Shown here piece by piece: positions 12,176 to 21,949 of a stretch of DNA of 64,000 nt. Position numbers and translations under genes: made by a program. The notes under the pieces are model-generated. The model did no database searches and was not told the origin of the DNA. It worked only from the letters and a program-made list of their open reading frames with translations. Source of the stretch: Gentiana macrophylla (Eukaryota; Streptophyta; Magnoliopsida; Gentianales; Gentianaceae); NCBI GenBank assembly GCA_026214975.1, contig JAOBSW010001147.1, positions 62,001 through 126,000 on the forward strand. The letters are read 5' to 3'. Each line of letters begins with the position of its first letter. Position 1 is the first letter of the stretch.

Positions 12176-12178
12176 CTC

Positions 12179-12721
12179 GTGATGCAAAAGTTAGCGAGAC
12201 CAGGAGCTTTTATGGTTGGAGTAACCCTAGAACAAACCCACTTAGGTTTAGCCTTGATTGATTCCGGTTCGAGCCTTAATATCTTTCCTAAAAGACTTTG
12301 TGATAGGAATTTCATTCTAACACCCACTAACACCCCGCTCCAAGTTAGATTAGCGGATGGAACTAGGACAATCATGATTGGGAGACTGAACAACATGATT
12401 ATTGGTGTGGGGCAATTACGGTTTAAGATAGACATAGTGGTAATGGAAATCGAGGAACATCCTGAATGCCCAATCATTTTGGGTAGATCGTTTATCAACA
12501 CCGCTAGAGCCTTCATACGGATGACCGGACATGAGATAGTATTGTTTGACGCCAAGGGTTACGAGTGTTATGGGATAACAAATCCGAATTTCCACTGTGC
12601 GGTAAGTGTGAACGTGTTAGAAGTAGTTGGTTCGGAGAAGCTTGATGCCACTCAAGGTCTAGGAAAGGATCTTGATGATAATGTCGATGATAAAGATGAG
12701 AGGAAGTCCTTACTATTCTAA
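12179..12721 (+). CDS. Element F retropepsin-like aspartic protease
   Basis: A 180-residue open frame. The active-site region is ALIDSGSSLNIFP (about residues 26-38) with Asp-Ser-Gly in place of the common Asp-Thr-Gly, followed by the flap region LADGTRTIMIGRL and the second motif CPIILGRSFINTARAFI, typical of plant gypsy retropepsins. It would cleave the retrotransposon polyprotein. The real start is probably upstream, as the frame in the second copy continues from the leader ORF (ILIKDESRLMQKLARPG); here two bases are missing near 12180. It is unusual that the protease is kept while gag, RT and integrase are all absent. The C-terminal tail is acidic (KDLDDNVDDKDERK). Confidence 0.75.
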   Translation: MMQKLARPGAFMVGVTLEQTHLGLALIDSGSSLNIFPKRLCDRNFILTPTNTPLQVRLADGTRTIMIGRLNNMIIGVGQLRFKIDIVVMEIEEHPECPIILGRSFINTARAFIRMTGHEIVLFDAKGYECYGITNPNFHCAVSVNVLEVVGSEKLDATQGLGKDLDDNVDDKDERKSLLF

Positions 12722-13788
12722 GCCGAATAGGTCATTTCACTGCGCACCACGACCAATATTGAAGTTGTAGACCTACCTAAGGATAGGAGGACCGAGGCGA
12801 AGAAAGCGAACTAGGAGAGTTCGTAACAAAAGCTCATCGAAATCAGAGATGAATCCAAAAGTCGGCGCTTATGCGGATGGTCAATTAATTTGTCTTTTCA
12901 TTGGACTAAGTTCCAAAGGAAGGGCACTCGTAGAAAAGGACGATAAAACTTTTCGGTGAAAGGCGCCGGGTGAAAACCTGGCAAGTCAAGAAGCGATGTT
13001 AGGAGTGATGATTTTGGAAGTCGAGCTATAGACTCAAAATTTAGAATTCTTTTCGTTTTCATGTATTTTATTTTATTTCATTTTTATTTTTAGTATGAAT
13101 AAAAGTAACGTAGAATGACGAGAGCCTTTTTTTATTTTTGCCGTGTTCCAATGACCATTAGGTTACGGATGTGCAAAAAGTTTTTTTACTCGAATCATTT
13201 TAACGTGAAGTAGAGTAGGAAGAGAAATCATTATAAAATGTATTGATGATGAGAATTTGGTGAAAAGATGCTTAGTTTCAAATTTGTATTATTTGGAAAA
13301 AGTGATGATTTATATGTTAATGGATTGTGGTTGGATTATTCGATTTTTGAGGTGAGGATTTTTCAAATTGTGACATAATAATTTTGATAGACTTATGTGT
13401 TCTAGCTTGAAAATTTCGTGTGTATCAAATTTAGGAGGTCAACTATCATTTATTTTTACACATCCCCATTTTTCATTTCCCAATACACCTTTTCATTTCC
13501 CCCATTAATTTATTCCTCCAACAAAACCATTCCACTCCTCAATCCTTGCCTTTCTATCTCCACCAATCACCTTCCACCATTTCAATCCTTTCACTTTCCA
13601 CATCTTTCTATTTAAACCTCCTTTTTCTCTTCATCATTTCTACACCACAAAATCTTCATCTTCTCCAAATCCCAATTTTCTTCTCTCCATTAATTTCCAT
13701 TTCCAATCTTTCTAATACTTTCCATCCACCCAAGATTGGGGATAGTAATCTAAATGATCCCCTCCAATATCACAATTTGTGATTGTTC
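12722..13788 (+). other. Element F non-coding spacer between protease and 3' ORF
   Basis: No reading frame worth calling. The left part (12722-13020) may be remnants of deleted pol sequence, but I cannot assign a motif. The right part (13440-13760) is a pyrimidine-rich stretch after a TATA-like CTATTTAAAC (about 13608-13617), which looks like a promoter and untranslated leader for the following ORF. Confidence 0.4.
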
Positions 13789-14682
13789 ATATCTCTGAAG
13801 GATTATCCAACCCAGTACATCACGGGGAGACTGAACCTCGGCAGCAGAGCTTCGTCGATTCGGTCGGCCGAACCTTTCTCGCTTTCGGTCAACCGAGGCC
13901 ATTCTCTCGGTCGACCGAGAGCTTCATCTTCTTTGCATCTCTATCGGCGTTGCTCTGTTCGGTTACGCAATTATGCCACCAAGGCGGCGATCTCTCGCGC
14001 GATTTGAAGCGATCCAATGATGCCATACCCTTGATCAACGGGTGCCGCAATTCACTAGCCAAGAGGTATTTTCGGTTTATCGAATTTTTCTTACAATTCG
14101 CGGTACACGGGCTCGGGATTAGATTTGACCAAGCGTGGACAAGAGCCGCATTCGATCCCAGTGGAGTATTATCGGTGGCAAGAGGTTGTTGCGCCACCGC
14201 CAAGTTAATGTCGATCGGGTAAGAGAGTTTTATTCTTATTTACGCGTGCACCCACACATGAATTTAGTCCAGGTTCGTGGCAAATCCATTGTAATTACTC
14301 CGGGGACTCTTAATAATTATTATGGTCTCGATACCCGGAGGAGGAGCCGAGTACAGTGGACGTTTGATGAGTCGATGCATGGTTGGAGGAGGTTGGTGCC
14401 CATCTCGGGATAGCATGGACAATAGGGAAGTTGCTCGCACTTTTGAGGAGCCATACTTTTGGCGGTGGGAAGATAAGTGCTTACATAGGCTTATCCGTTC
14501 TAACATTATTCCGGCCAAGCATGTGTCTACGAGTTTACTATGCACATGCTCTGGCCGATGTATTAGTTAAGCAGAGGATGGCTGTTAATATTGGGGCAGC
14601 GATGCGTTACGAGATGATCGCCGATGCTCATAAGCCTAGACACATCTTTGCCTTATGGTTCATTGATCACTTCATTATGTGA
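13789..14682 (+). pseudogene. Element F post-pol-type ORF, relative of the plant transposon-protein family
   Basis: Across shifting frames the sequence shows RYFRFIEFFLQFAVHGLGIRF (about 14070-14130), VREFYSYL..VQVRGKSIVITPGTLNNYYGLD (14220-14330) and VNIGAAMRYEMIADAHKPRHIFALW (14585-14660). The order VREFY, a short basic strand, ITP..N.YYGL and a late VNIG helix is that of the Pfam family called putative plant transposon protein (PF20167, from memory), also seen in both post-pol ORFs of G. At least two frameshifts (near 14180 and 14400) break it. The 5' part carries three palindromes, so the true start is uncertain. Function unknown. Confidence 0.6.
13859..13921 (+). promoter_or_regulatory. 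Palindrome triplet at the 5' end of the F 3' ORF
   Basis: TTCGGTCGGCCGAA (13859-13872) is a near-perfect palindrome. TTCGGTCAACCGAG (13884-13897) is degenerate. CTCTCGGTCGACCGAGAG (13904-13921) is a perfect 18-base palindrome. This is the same core as in the F LTRs and leader. Confidence 0.7.
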
Positions 14683-16261
14683 GGCGGTGAGTGCCCGGTG
14701 CTATCGCAATTGACTCTTATGTTAGGCCCATGCCTATCCTATCTTTGGATTCTGTTGCACCACCTCTTGTGCAACTTTGATGATGACGGTCCAGTGATGA
14801 CGATGTGCAATTCCAAGATTTTCTGAAGCGAATCCCAATGTTTTTCCATTAGCCGTTGATCCGAATGATATACCTTCGGACTAAGCATCCGTGTTAATCT
14901 ATTAATTTTCTCTTTATCAATGTGTTTTTATTTTTGATTTCGTGTACCAATAAGTTAAGTCGTGTTGTATGGAGTTCGTTTTGAATTTCCTAATGAATAA
15001 AATTTGTCTTATTCTTGTGTTGGATATTTGTGCATTATTTTCACTATAATTATTAAGTATGGGCTTAAATATGTTTAAGGCAATTATTATACCTTTTACA
15101 GTCCATTTGATATGATTATATTTTTCTGGACTAACCCTGTAACGAGTTCCAAGTTTTTTGTTAAAGATGTTTGTTGCAGAGGTTGCATTTTATTGCCGTT
15201 GGTAACTGTATTTGTCTGTCAAAATTCTCCGGAGTTCATCAAGACTTGTTCAACTCCCGCACTTATTCCAGAGCTAGGTTCCTTGTTCTTTTTTTTTTAT
15301 ACATTGAGGACAATGCATAGTTTAAGTGGGGGGTATGAGTCACTTAGCTCATGTAGCATACTTGAATAAGTTTGTATATCAAATAATGAGTAAATTTTAA
15401 ATTTTTTACATTACAATCACACTTATCTTTTGTGAATTCCCGAATTTTGTATTTAATAAGGTAGGAACCATATTTCGTTAGTACGTGGTCATGTTATACT
15501 CTTGCGATATAATTTCAGTAAGCTTAAAGATATTCATATTATAAGTGGCTAGTAGTTAGTTATTATTCGATTACTCAAAATATGAATCAACGTTTACCAC
15601 GTTTATCAAAAATGGAAATATATGTGTACATTGCATAGATAATGGGTTGTGCACTTTGGTAATCAATACTTATCGTCGATGTATTCTTAATCTTCTAGCT
15701 ACAAAAGCGGAATAATAAGCTTGAGATATATCGTGTTTTGCCAATGAGCTAAACACTGGGCTTGTAGTCAATTACCAAAGTAGCCTTGCGCTTGTGGTAA
15801 TATTCATTGCTATATGTGATCTAAGATAGGGGATACTTTAAAAGTTTTCTTCCTTGAGATTTGTAGTATTTGAAAAATGTGAAGAATTGAAAAATTCAAC
15901 TCTTAAGAGGCTTTGAGTAGTACTCGGTCTCCAAGTCCAAAACCGTATAGATATATTCTTGCTTATTGTTCTAGTGCTTTACCCATTGCGAGGCTTAAGC
16001 GAGAGGATCTCGATGATGGTGGGATTTGAGAATTCAAAGTAGGCATAACCATTAATCATGCCACATTTATAAAACCAATGCATGTGCACACATCACTTCG
16101 ATTCATACCGAGTAGTGAATGATGGATACCTTATTAGCATATATAGTATGAGTTGATTCGGGTTTCTTGTGTGAGTATGGTGTGACCACTGGAAAATGAT
16201 CATATGGGGAATAACTTGTTAATACTTTGATCGGGGACGATCTAAGGCTAAGTGAAGCGAT
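14683..16261 (+). other. Element F 3' non-coding region
   Basis: AT-rich sequence without a supported gene, between the 3' ORF and the second LTR. It contains a polypyrimidine run near 15290 and a purine-rich stretch just before 16262 (ctaaggctaagtgaagcga) that could serve as polypurine tract, although it is weak. Confidence 0.5.
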
Positions 16262-17919
16262 TGATGACGATCGATTTGTACCCATTATTACGCAATCTTT
16301 ACCCTTGATTTTGATGTAAAATAACCTTAAGAGAGTGATAATAAGTCGTTAAGTGCCTAATTTAGATATACCCCATGTTACGATTTATTATTATGCATTT
16401 CGGTAATTTATCAAGTATTTGGTATTACAAACTATGTTTTTGTATGATAAATACAAATGAGCATTATGGACGGACTACGGAGAAGGAATTAAAGATCCGA
16501 GGACAAGACAGAGCCCAAAGAGAAGATAGAAGACGGAGCCCAGAAGCAGTGAAGGCTCGGTCGACCGAGCCCAGCTATTCGGTCGACCGAGTGGACTTAA
16601 AAGCCCAACAGAGTCCAGCACACTACTTAAGTCGGTTAGGGTTTAGGGAATCCGATCCTTAGTCGGTTTCTAAGTCGGTTTTGAGCTCTATATAAACACA
16701 TTGTCATTAGTATTATTTATTCATTCATACATTGATTCAATCATTCATAAAAGAGCACAATAAATTGAGAGTTTTTCAGCAAGTTAGGGCTGCAACAATG
16801 TAAGCCCTTAAATCTTCATGTTTTATTTTTAAGTAATTAATTCTTCCAATTACGTTCTTATCATTTGAATTAATTAAACATAGCTAGATGATGTGATTCT
16901 TGGCTATGACGTCAGGTGGTGGTGACACCTTGTCAATGAGGATCCCATGACCTACGTCATAATCTAGATTTATTCATGACTCTATTTGATTTAATTAATG
17001 TGTATCTATGATAGTTTATATAAGTGATGTATGAATTGCTGTTTAATCTGTTCTGTATAAGGAAACACTGAGAGGTTATTTCTAGGATGTAATTAGGGTT
17101 GAATTCGTCCGGGTGACCGAACAGAGTCTTTATGGTGGGTTTAACCTAGTTGAATTTACTTTCTCAGTAGGTATGGCTACGGCTACGTTGCTCGTCAGTT
17201 TTTCACTAGCGTATTATTAGGAAATACCAATATAAGACGTCTAGTTCGGCTCATGAACGATCTTTCGGGACTTTCAGCAAGATCTAGATTAGTTTTGTAT
17301 TAGGGAATTGTCGACACCTAGTCATACGTAAATCGTAGATTAACAAGAAACTAACCAAGTAATTGTTAATAGGACGAGGGCTTGAGCGATCGTTTAGGAA
17401 GTACGCCTAACCATAGGAATGTTGCCTAAGCGAGGTGTACGGTTAATATCGGCATCCTTAGAGTAATAAGCGTGTGAGTTATATGAGATGGAAACCCAAA
17501 AGGTGAAGTCACGTAACAATACCACAGTGATCTAGTAACCTACCCGGTGCTAAGTCAAGTTAAGGGGATGACTCCCGTAGCCAATTAAATATGAATACGG
17601 CCAGATTGACAGTTAATGAGTTAGGTTATCTTATATAAGTTGTCTTGGTCCAAACGATAACGTTGGTAATTGGAAGGTTAATTACGTTTGTGTCTTTTTA
17701 GTTTGAGTTTGTTTATCTTATTTTGTCTTTTATGTTGGTCTTAGACTGTTGTCCAATAACGAATTAGGTAAGTTAATTATTTAAACCTAGGGTCCACATT
17801 TTGATTCCCTGAGGGATCGACCTTGATTCACCATCACTATGCTACGATGTACCCTAGTGCTATTGCTAGTATTTGGTGGTCAAGTAAAATAAATTTATAA
17901 CCTGATCAGACCGCAATCA
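16262..17919 (+). repeat. Element F LTR, copy 2
   Basis: TGATGACGATCG to GCAATCA, matching copy 1. TATA box at 16688-16697. Relative to copy 1 it lacks about 70 bases after 17129, bounded by a GTC microhomology, and has a short extra segment (ggaaggttaattacg) near 17673. Because it is followed by primer site and leader, it acts as the 5' LTR of a second, truncated unit. Confidence 0.85.
16554..16590 (+). promoter_or_regulatory. Palindrome pair in F LTR copy 2
   Basis: The same pair as in copy 1: GGCTCGGTCGACCGAGCC (16554-16571) and TCGGTCGACCGA (16579-16590), unchanged although neighbouring bases have small differences. Confidence 0.7.
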
Positions 17920-17926
17920 AGTTTTT

Positions 17927-17944
17927 TGGCGCCGTTGCCGGGGA
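17927..17944 (+). other. Primer binding site of F, copy 2
   Basis: TGGCGCCGTTGCCGGGGA, identical to copy 1. Its presence after the second LTR shows that this is not a simple 3' LTR. Confidence 0.85.
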
Positions 17945-18720
17945 ATCAATGGCCCAATGATTGTTTAAATAATTATTTTTATCTACTTCGTTCTTTCTTT
18001 ATTGTTTATAGTTGAATTATTTATTTTTCTTTTGACGAATTATTTGTACTTGTATCTTTGTTAAAGGATTAGAAGCGGGGAATGGGGAAGATATTTGTTC
18101 GGTCGACCCGAACGTATGTACTCGATCGACCGAGCCTGTTCGACTTTAATTTTATATCTGATGTCGTTTCCCAGATTCTGTTTCCCCCTGTTTGTAGGTT
18201 GTAAGTTTGACAACAGTATGAGCAATCATACTTGTTTGTCAATTTACTAATTGTTTATTGTTTTTCAAATATTGCGAGATAATTCAAGTAAATCACTCAC
18301 TTAACTCCGCCAAGATCGCAAAAATGTCATCAAATGATTTTATCAAAGGCCAAGAAGAAGTCAAGGTTTCTGAACCAAAACTACACCTAAAAGCCGTTAA
18401 CACCAAAGCTCATGGAAAGGATAGAAAAGATGAAAGCGAAAATCCGAGAGGCAAGGAAATCGAGGAGGCTAAAGAAGCCTATTGGCAAAGAGGTATGTCT
18501 ATTTGAATCCAGAGGAAATTTCTTCGGATTCGATTCACTTTAGATTATGATGATTACATGTCCGAGATAGAATGAGTCGAGGGTAGCGTGACTATGGAAG
18601 CCCTATTGTCATACATTACAGAGACGAAATATTAATTAAAGACGAGTCTCGATTGATGCAAAAGTTAGCGAGACCAGGAGCTTTTATGGTTGGAGTAACC
18701 TAGAACAAACCCACTTAGGC
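17945..18720 (+). pseudogene. Element F second internal copy, truncated in the protease
   Basis: It repeats the leader, the palindrome pair (18097-18113 with one extra C, and 18121-18134 with CTCGATCGACCGAG) and the leader ORF from ATG 18324 (MSSNDFIKGQEEVKVSEPKL). Several single-base losses follow, and the copy ends inside the protease at TAGAACAAACCCACTTAGG. From 18718 on it is element D, joined through a two-to-three-base GG(C) microhomology. Confidence 0.75.
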
Positions 18721-20061
18721 TTATGACAATTAATGCCACAAATAATTGTTTATTACTCTCAATGACTATTTTTAGAAATAGTCAAATGTTCTTAGTGAAG
18801 TACAACAATTCGGAAAGCCCAAAAAGTTCAAGCTGAATATGAGATCGATGAGCTATTTAGGAGTTAATCTTTAATTGGATTAAAGTAATTAATCCCTGGA
18901 GGGAGTTTCAAAAGCTGCCTGACATAGAATCAGATTCTCCCTTGAAGGATACCATCTTTAGGATACGCAATTAGATTGTGCTCCTAAAATGGAAACAACA
19001 CTTTATGCGATAAAGATATGACGTAAGCCATACGAAGTATCCCTTACCTGCTTTTGGATAGTGACCTTATTCAATACATATACTTGACCTAGTTCCAAAG
19101 AATAGAGGTTGAATGAATTCCATATCGGATATGGAAGACGATAACATCAAATCCATCTTAACCGATGATTTAGGGTTGTCGTGCTTCTAGCAAGCAAGCA
19201 ATGTTTGAAAGGCTTGGAGCTTAGTATGACATGTGCAACTTTGTGGGATATCTTTGCAAGTACGTTAGATATCATTTACTTACCTGCGGCGCAAAACTGT
19301 TTGTCTCCAAACATGCTGTCTTCTAAAGGAATTGTTTCTTCCAAAAGAAACAACAGGAGTAATTTGAGATCTCAAAAGAGTTTGAGGACCACAAAGAGAT
19401 ATTCAACCGTTGGAACATGAGCTGGTGCCGTATAGCGATGAGGTACAAGACACTGCTCAGCCGACCAAAGTATTATATGAGTCTGTAGATGACCCCACAC
19501 GCTGAAATGGCTACTGGTATGTTCATCTTGAAGAATGAAGATCTCACGACTTATGTAAGAATGCTTGAAAGGCAAGATTAAGAGATATGGCTTGGAGCCA
19601 TAGTATCTAAAGCAGATTCTATGTATGACAACCGAGTTATGAATCTAGTCTGATTGACCTGAAGAGAATGTCTCTAAAAGGTGTAGCATGTCTTTAGCCT
19701 AAAAGTGGGGTATGCACTCATATGATTCCGTACGTGCGGTATAAAAGACTAACATGGATGGTAGTACGGTTACCGTGAGGCTAAGTTGATAGGCTGAAGG
19801 CTACGGGGTGTAAACCTTGTAATTGCCTTTGTGCTACCAGCTATGCTTAAGTCTATTCAGATAGTGCTTGTTATAGCTTCGTATCATGGCTATATGATAG
19901 TGTTGAAAACTTTGGGCCAATGGCTTGATGTTCATAGACTAAGTTTATGAGATCCATTTATGGACTCAAACAAGTTCCTCTATATATGTTCCTTGCATAG
20001 ATAAATCAAAAGAGTTTGATTTAATCAAGAGGAAAGATATGCCTTATGTGCAGAAGGGTTA
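18721..20061 (+). pseudogene. Element D, right piece: decayed copia integrase C-terminus and reverse transcriptase
   Basis: Homologous to 55437-56590 of B. Traces of the copia integrase-RT junction are visible near 19300-19350 (equivalent to VFVSKHAVF). RT blocks follow: DSMYDNRVMNLV (about 19615-19655), a GTVTV..AKLV-like block near 19760, KSIQIVLVIASYHGYMIV (about 19850-19905), a YGLKQVP trace near 19960 and FDLIKRKDMPYVQKG (20010-20057). There is no open frame. It ends at the presumed insertion edge of E. Confidence 0.65.
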
Positions 20062-20268
20062 TGATAATGCGGTTTATTATCACGGTGGCCCTGCAGTGTA
20101 TGTTGAGTGGATATCTGGCCTATTTGATGTGTTTAATAGTGTATAGGACCGGTGGTGCCCGGCGGTGCTGCGGTGGAGAATATGAATGCTTGAGAGTGAA
20201 GGTTTTTGGCAGAGTATGGTTCTTTGTTAAAATTAGAATATATCTCTTTGTGGGTACACAAGCCCTCC

Positions 20269-20275
20269 TTTTATA
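20269..20275 (-). promoter_or_regulatory. TATA box of the element E LTR
   Basis: The minus strand reads TATAAAA within CCTTGTATAAAAGGAGGG, a close fit to plant LTR promoters. Transcription would run leftward from about 20240. Confidence 0.6.
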
Positions 20276-20738
20276 CAAGGAGGGAAGCTTAAGAGTTAAG
20301 TAAGACAGATAATATCTTAGCAGTTAAGTAAACTAAATATCTAGATGATAAGTGGACTGATTATCTCGGCGGCGTCCTATGTGGTCGCGTAGGTCGCCAC
20401 ATACAAGGTCGCATGCTTCATCGTCCAGCCTCACCCTTACCTTCTGCTGCTTCCTTTTAAGGCTTGTGCGATCTCTTATGGACCTATTGTACAAGGTCGC
20501 AGGTCGGCCCCCTGAGCTACTAGTGACCTTGTAGGTTTGAAGGCTCATGGCGGGGACCCGACTGTGGTGACCTCGACTTGACAGGCATCACGAACGCTAT
20601 GGCCGTGAACCTTATCCGACGTGGTCGGATAGATAGGCTATTTCCGGACTCATAGGTGGCGATATTATCCGACGTCTTAGGCATTTTCATGAAATGTCAA
20701 GCACGAAGTAATGTGTACGCAAGGATTATGCACTGTTT

Positions 20739-20984
20739 GGGTCTATGGCGACCTTGTCGTCTGAGGCGACTTGCTCACTTAGGACCGTGCTATTCAAGCG
20801 GATGGCCTCAAAGTGATTTTGGGTCTATGGCGACCTTGTCGTCTGAGGCGACTTGCTCACTCAGGACTATGCTATTCAAGCGGATGGCCTCAAAGTGATT
20901 TTGGGTCTATAGCGACCTTGTCGTCTAAGGCGACTTGCTCACTCAGGACCATGCTATTTAAGCGGATGGTCTCAAAGTGATTTG
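20739..20984. repeat. Three tandem 82-base repeats
   Basis: Units begin GGGTCTATGGCGACC at 20739, 20821 and 20903, period exactly 82. They share GCGACCTTGTCGTCTGAGGC, CTATTCAAGCGG and CTCAAAGTGATTT and differ by a few substitutions. They lie in the presumed U3 part of the E LTR, where tandem units often act as enhancers. Confidence 0.9.
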
Positions 20985-21265
20985 CTGATAGCCTGTTGAC
21001 GGTGAGCTCTATTCTAGGTGAGGTGATCTATCAGTTCATGAGTTGGGGAGTAGTTGAACCGTCGGATCGTGGCTGTAGTCAACTTTCTCGATAACCATAA
21101 TTACGTGCGCATTGACGCCCTCTTGGTAATCGCCTGAGTAAACACGTGGGCAATGATTGACACCCATAATGATTACGGTTTTTGAATTTCAAAATCTGAA
21201 TCGACTGCGCAAACCCAGACCGTTGGATGGATCGATCTTTGGCCGCACGGTCAAACTTCCCCTGC

Positions 21266-21273
21266 CTATATAC
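21266..21273 (+). promoter_or_regulatory. TATA box of the element E antisense gene
   Basis: CTATATAC in the plus orientation, followed about 30 bases later by a pyrimidine-rich start region and a 5' leader without ATG up to the intron at 21554. It indicates independent transcription of the antisense gene. Confidence 0.5.
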
Positions 21274-21553
21274 GGCTCCAAACCTCAAATCTTCTAACAC
21301 TTATCGCCTACTCCATTCTCTTTAGCTTTTCCTCTCTCGTTCTTGTGTGTTTTCTGTGAGCGCAAGGGTTTTCCGGTGAAGATTAGGGATTCCGGTGAGA
21401 GCTTTGAAGAGGATTCAGAGGTTACGGTAGCAAGTTTGGGGTTTAAGGCAAGGATTTGGGGTATTACGGTGAATATTTGAATATTCCGGCTACGGGTTTG
21501 AGGACACCGACGTGTTTTTCCAGTTTCCGGCTTGATCTTTGCCTAAAGAACAG

Positions 21554-21949
21554 GTAAATCTCCCTCCCTTGAGCCTCTCTCTTTACTTTTCTTCTAGCAT
21601 GTCGATTCGTTTTTCAAGCTCGTTTTGTTTCTAGCAATGTATGCTCGACCTAGGATGTTTTATGGGGTAAAAGTCGGGACTTATGGAGTAGGAGTTCTTG
21701 TTTTGGTATGGTTTTTCTTCGAAATGGTACGAAATAAGCACGTTTTTGCTACCAAAGATAGTTCTCTGGGTAGATATACCTGGATATTTAGCTCTGAGAC
21801 CCTGTGTATTCCTTCTTACTTTTTCTCTTGTATTTGTGTTTCCATTGCATTTCTCTTTTCCCGTTGCGTTCCATTTCTCCTGTAACATTGGAGGGGAAGG
21901 TGTCGAGTCGGGTGCGATTACCTCTTTGGTTTAATCTTCATTATCCCAG
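21554..21949 (+). other. 5'-UTR intron of the element E antisense gene
   Basis: Donor AACAG/GTAAATC at 21554, acceptor TTATCCCAG ending at 21949. It is T-rich, with the acceptor immediately before the predicted start codon position. Spacing and splice motifs support the call; no transcript evidence is available. Confidence 0.55.

Larger units (their letters stand above)
9736..18720 (+). mobile_element. Element F: non-autonomous Athila-like gypsy element, LTR-internal-LTR-partial internal
   Basis: Two nearly identical LTRs (9736-11441 and 16262-17919) are each followed by the same Asp-tRNA primer site and leader. The first internal region (11442-16261) holds a short leader ORF, an aspartic protease and a decayed post-pol-type ORF, but no gag, RT, RNase H or integrase. 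The second internal region stops at about 18720 in the protease. On the left it joins D at ...CATACG; on the right, D resumes about 900 bases further on in the family sequence, so a deletion removed both the element's right end and host DNA. Mobilisation would have needed enzymes from another Athila-type element. Confidence 0.8.
20062..21260 (-). repeat. Probable 3' LTR of element E
   Basis: A candidate left terminus TGATAATGCGG (20062) follows the last D-like sequence. On the minus strand CTTGTATAAAAGGAGGGC (centred at 20272) is a strong TATA box with GC-rich surroundings, so U3 lies to the right and R-U5 to the left. The segment contains three 82-base tandem units and no ORF on the minus strand. 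The right edge is a guess set just before the plus-strand TATA box of the antisense gene; the partner LTR outside the window would settle it. Confidence 0.5.

Noticed and set aside
13418..13782. Ser/Phe/Pro-rich ORFs upstream of the F 3' ORF
   Set aside because: Pyrimidine-rich leader gives open frames by composition.
20739..20984. Possible CRISPR-like array
   Set aside because: Contiguous 82-base tandem units without spacers, in a plant retroelement.
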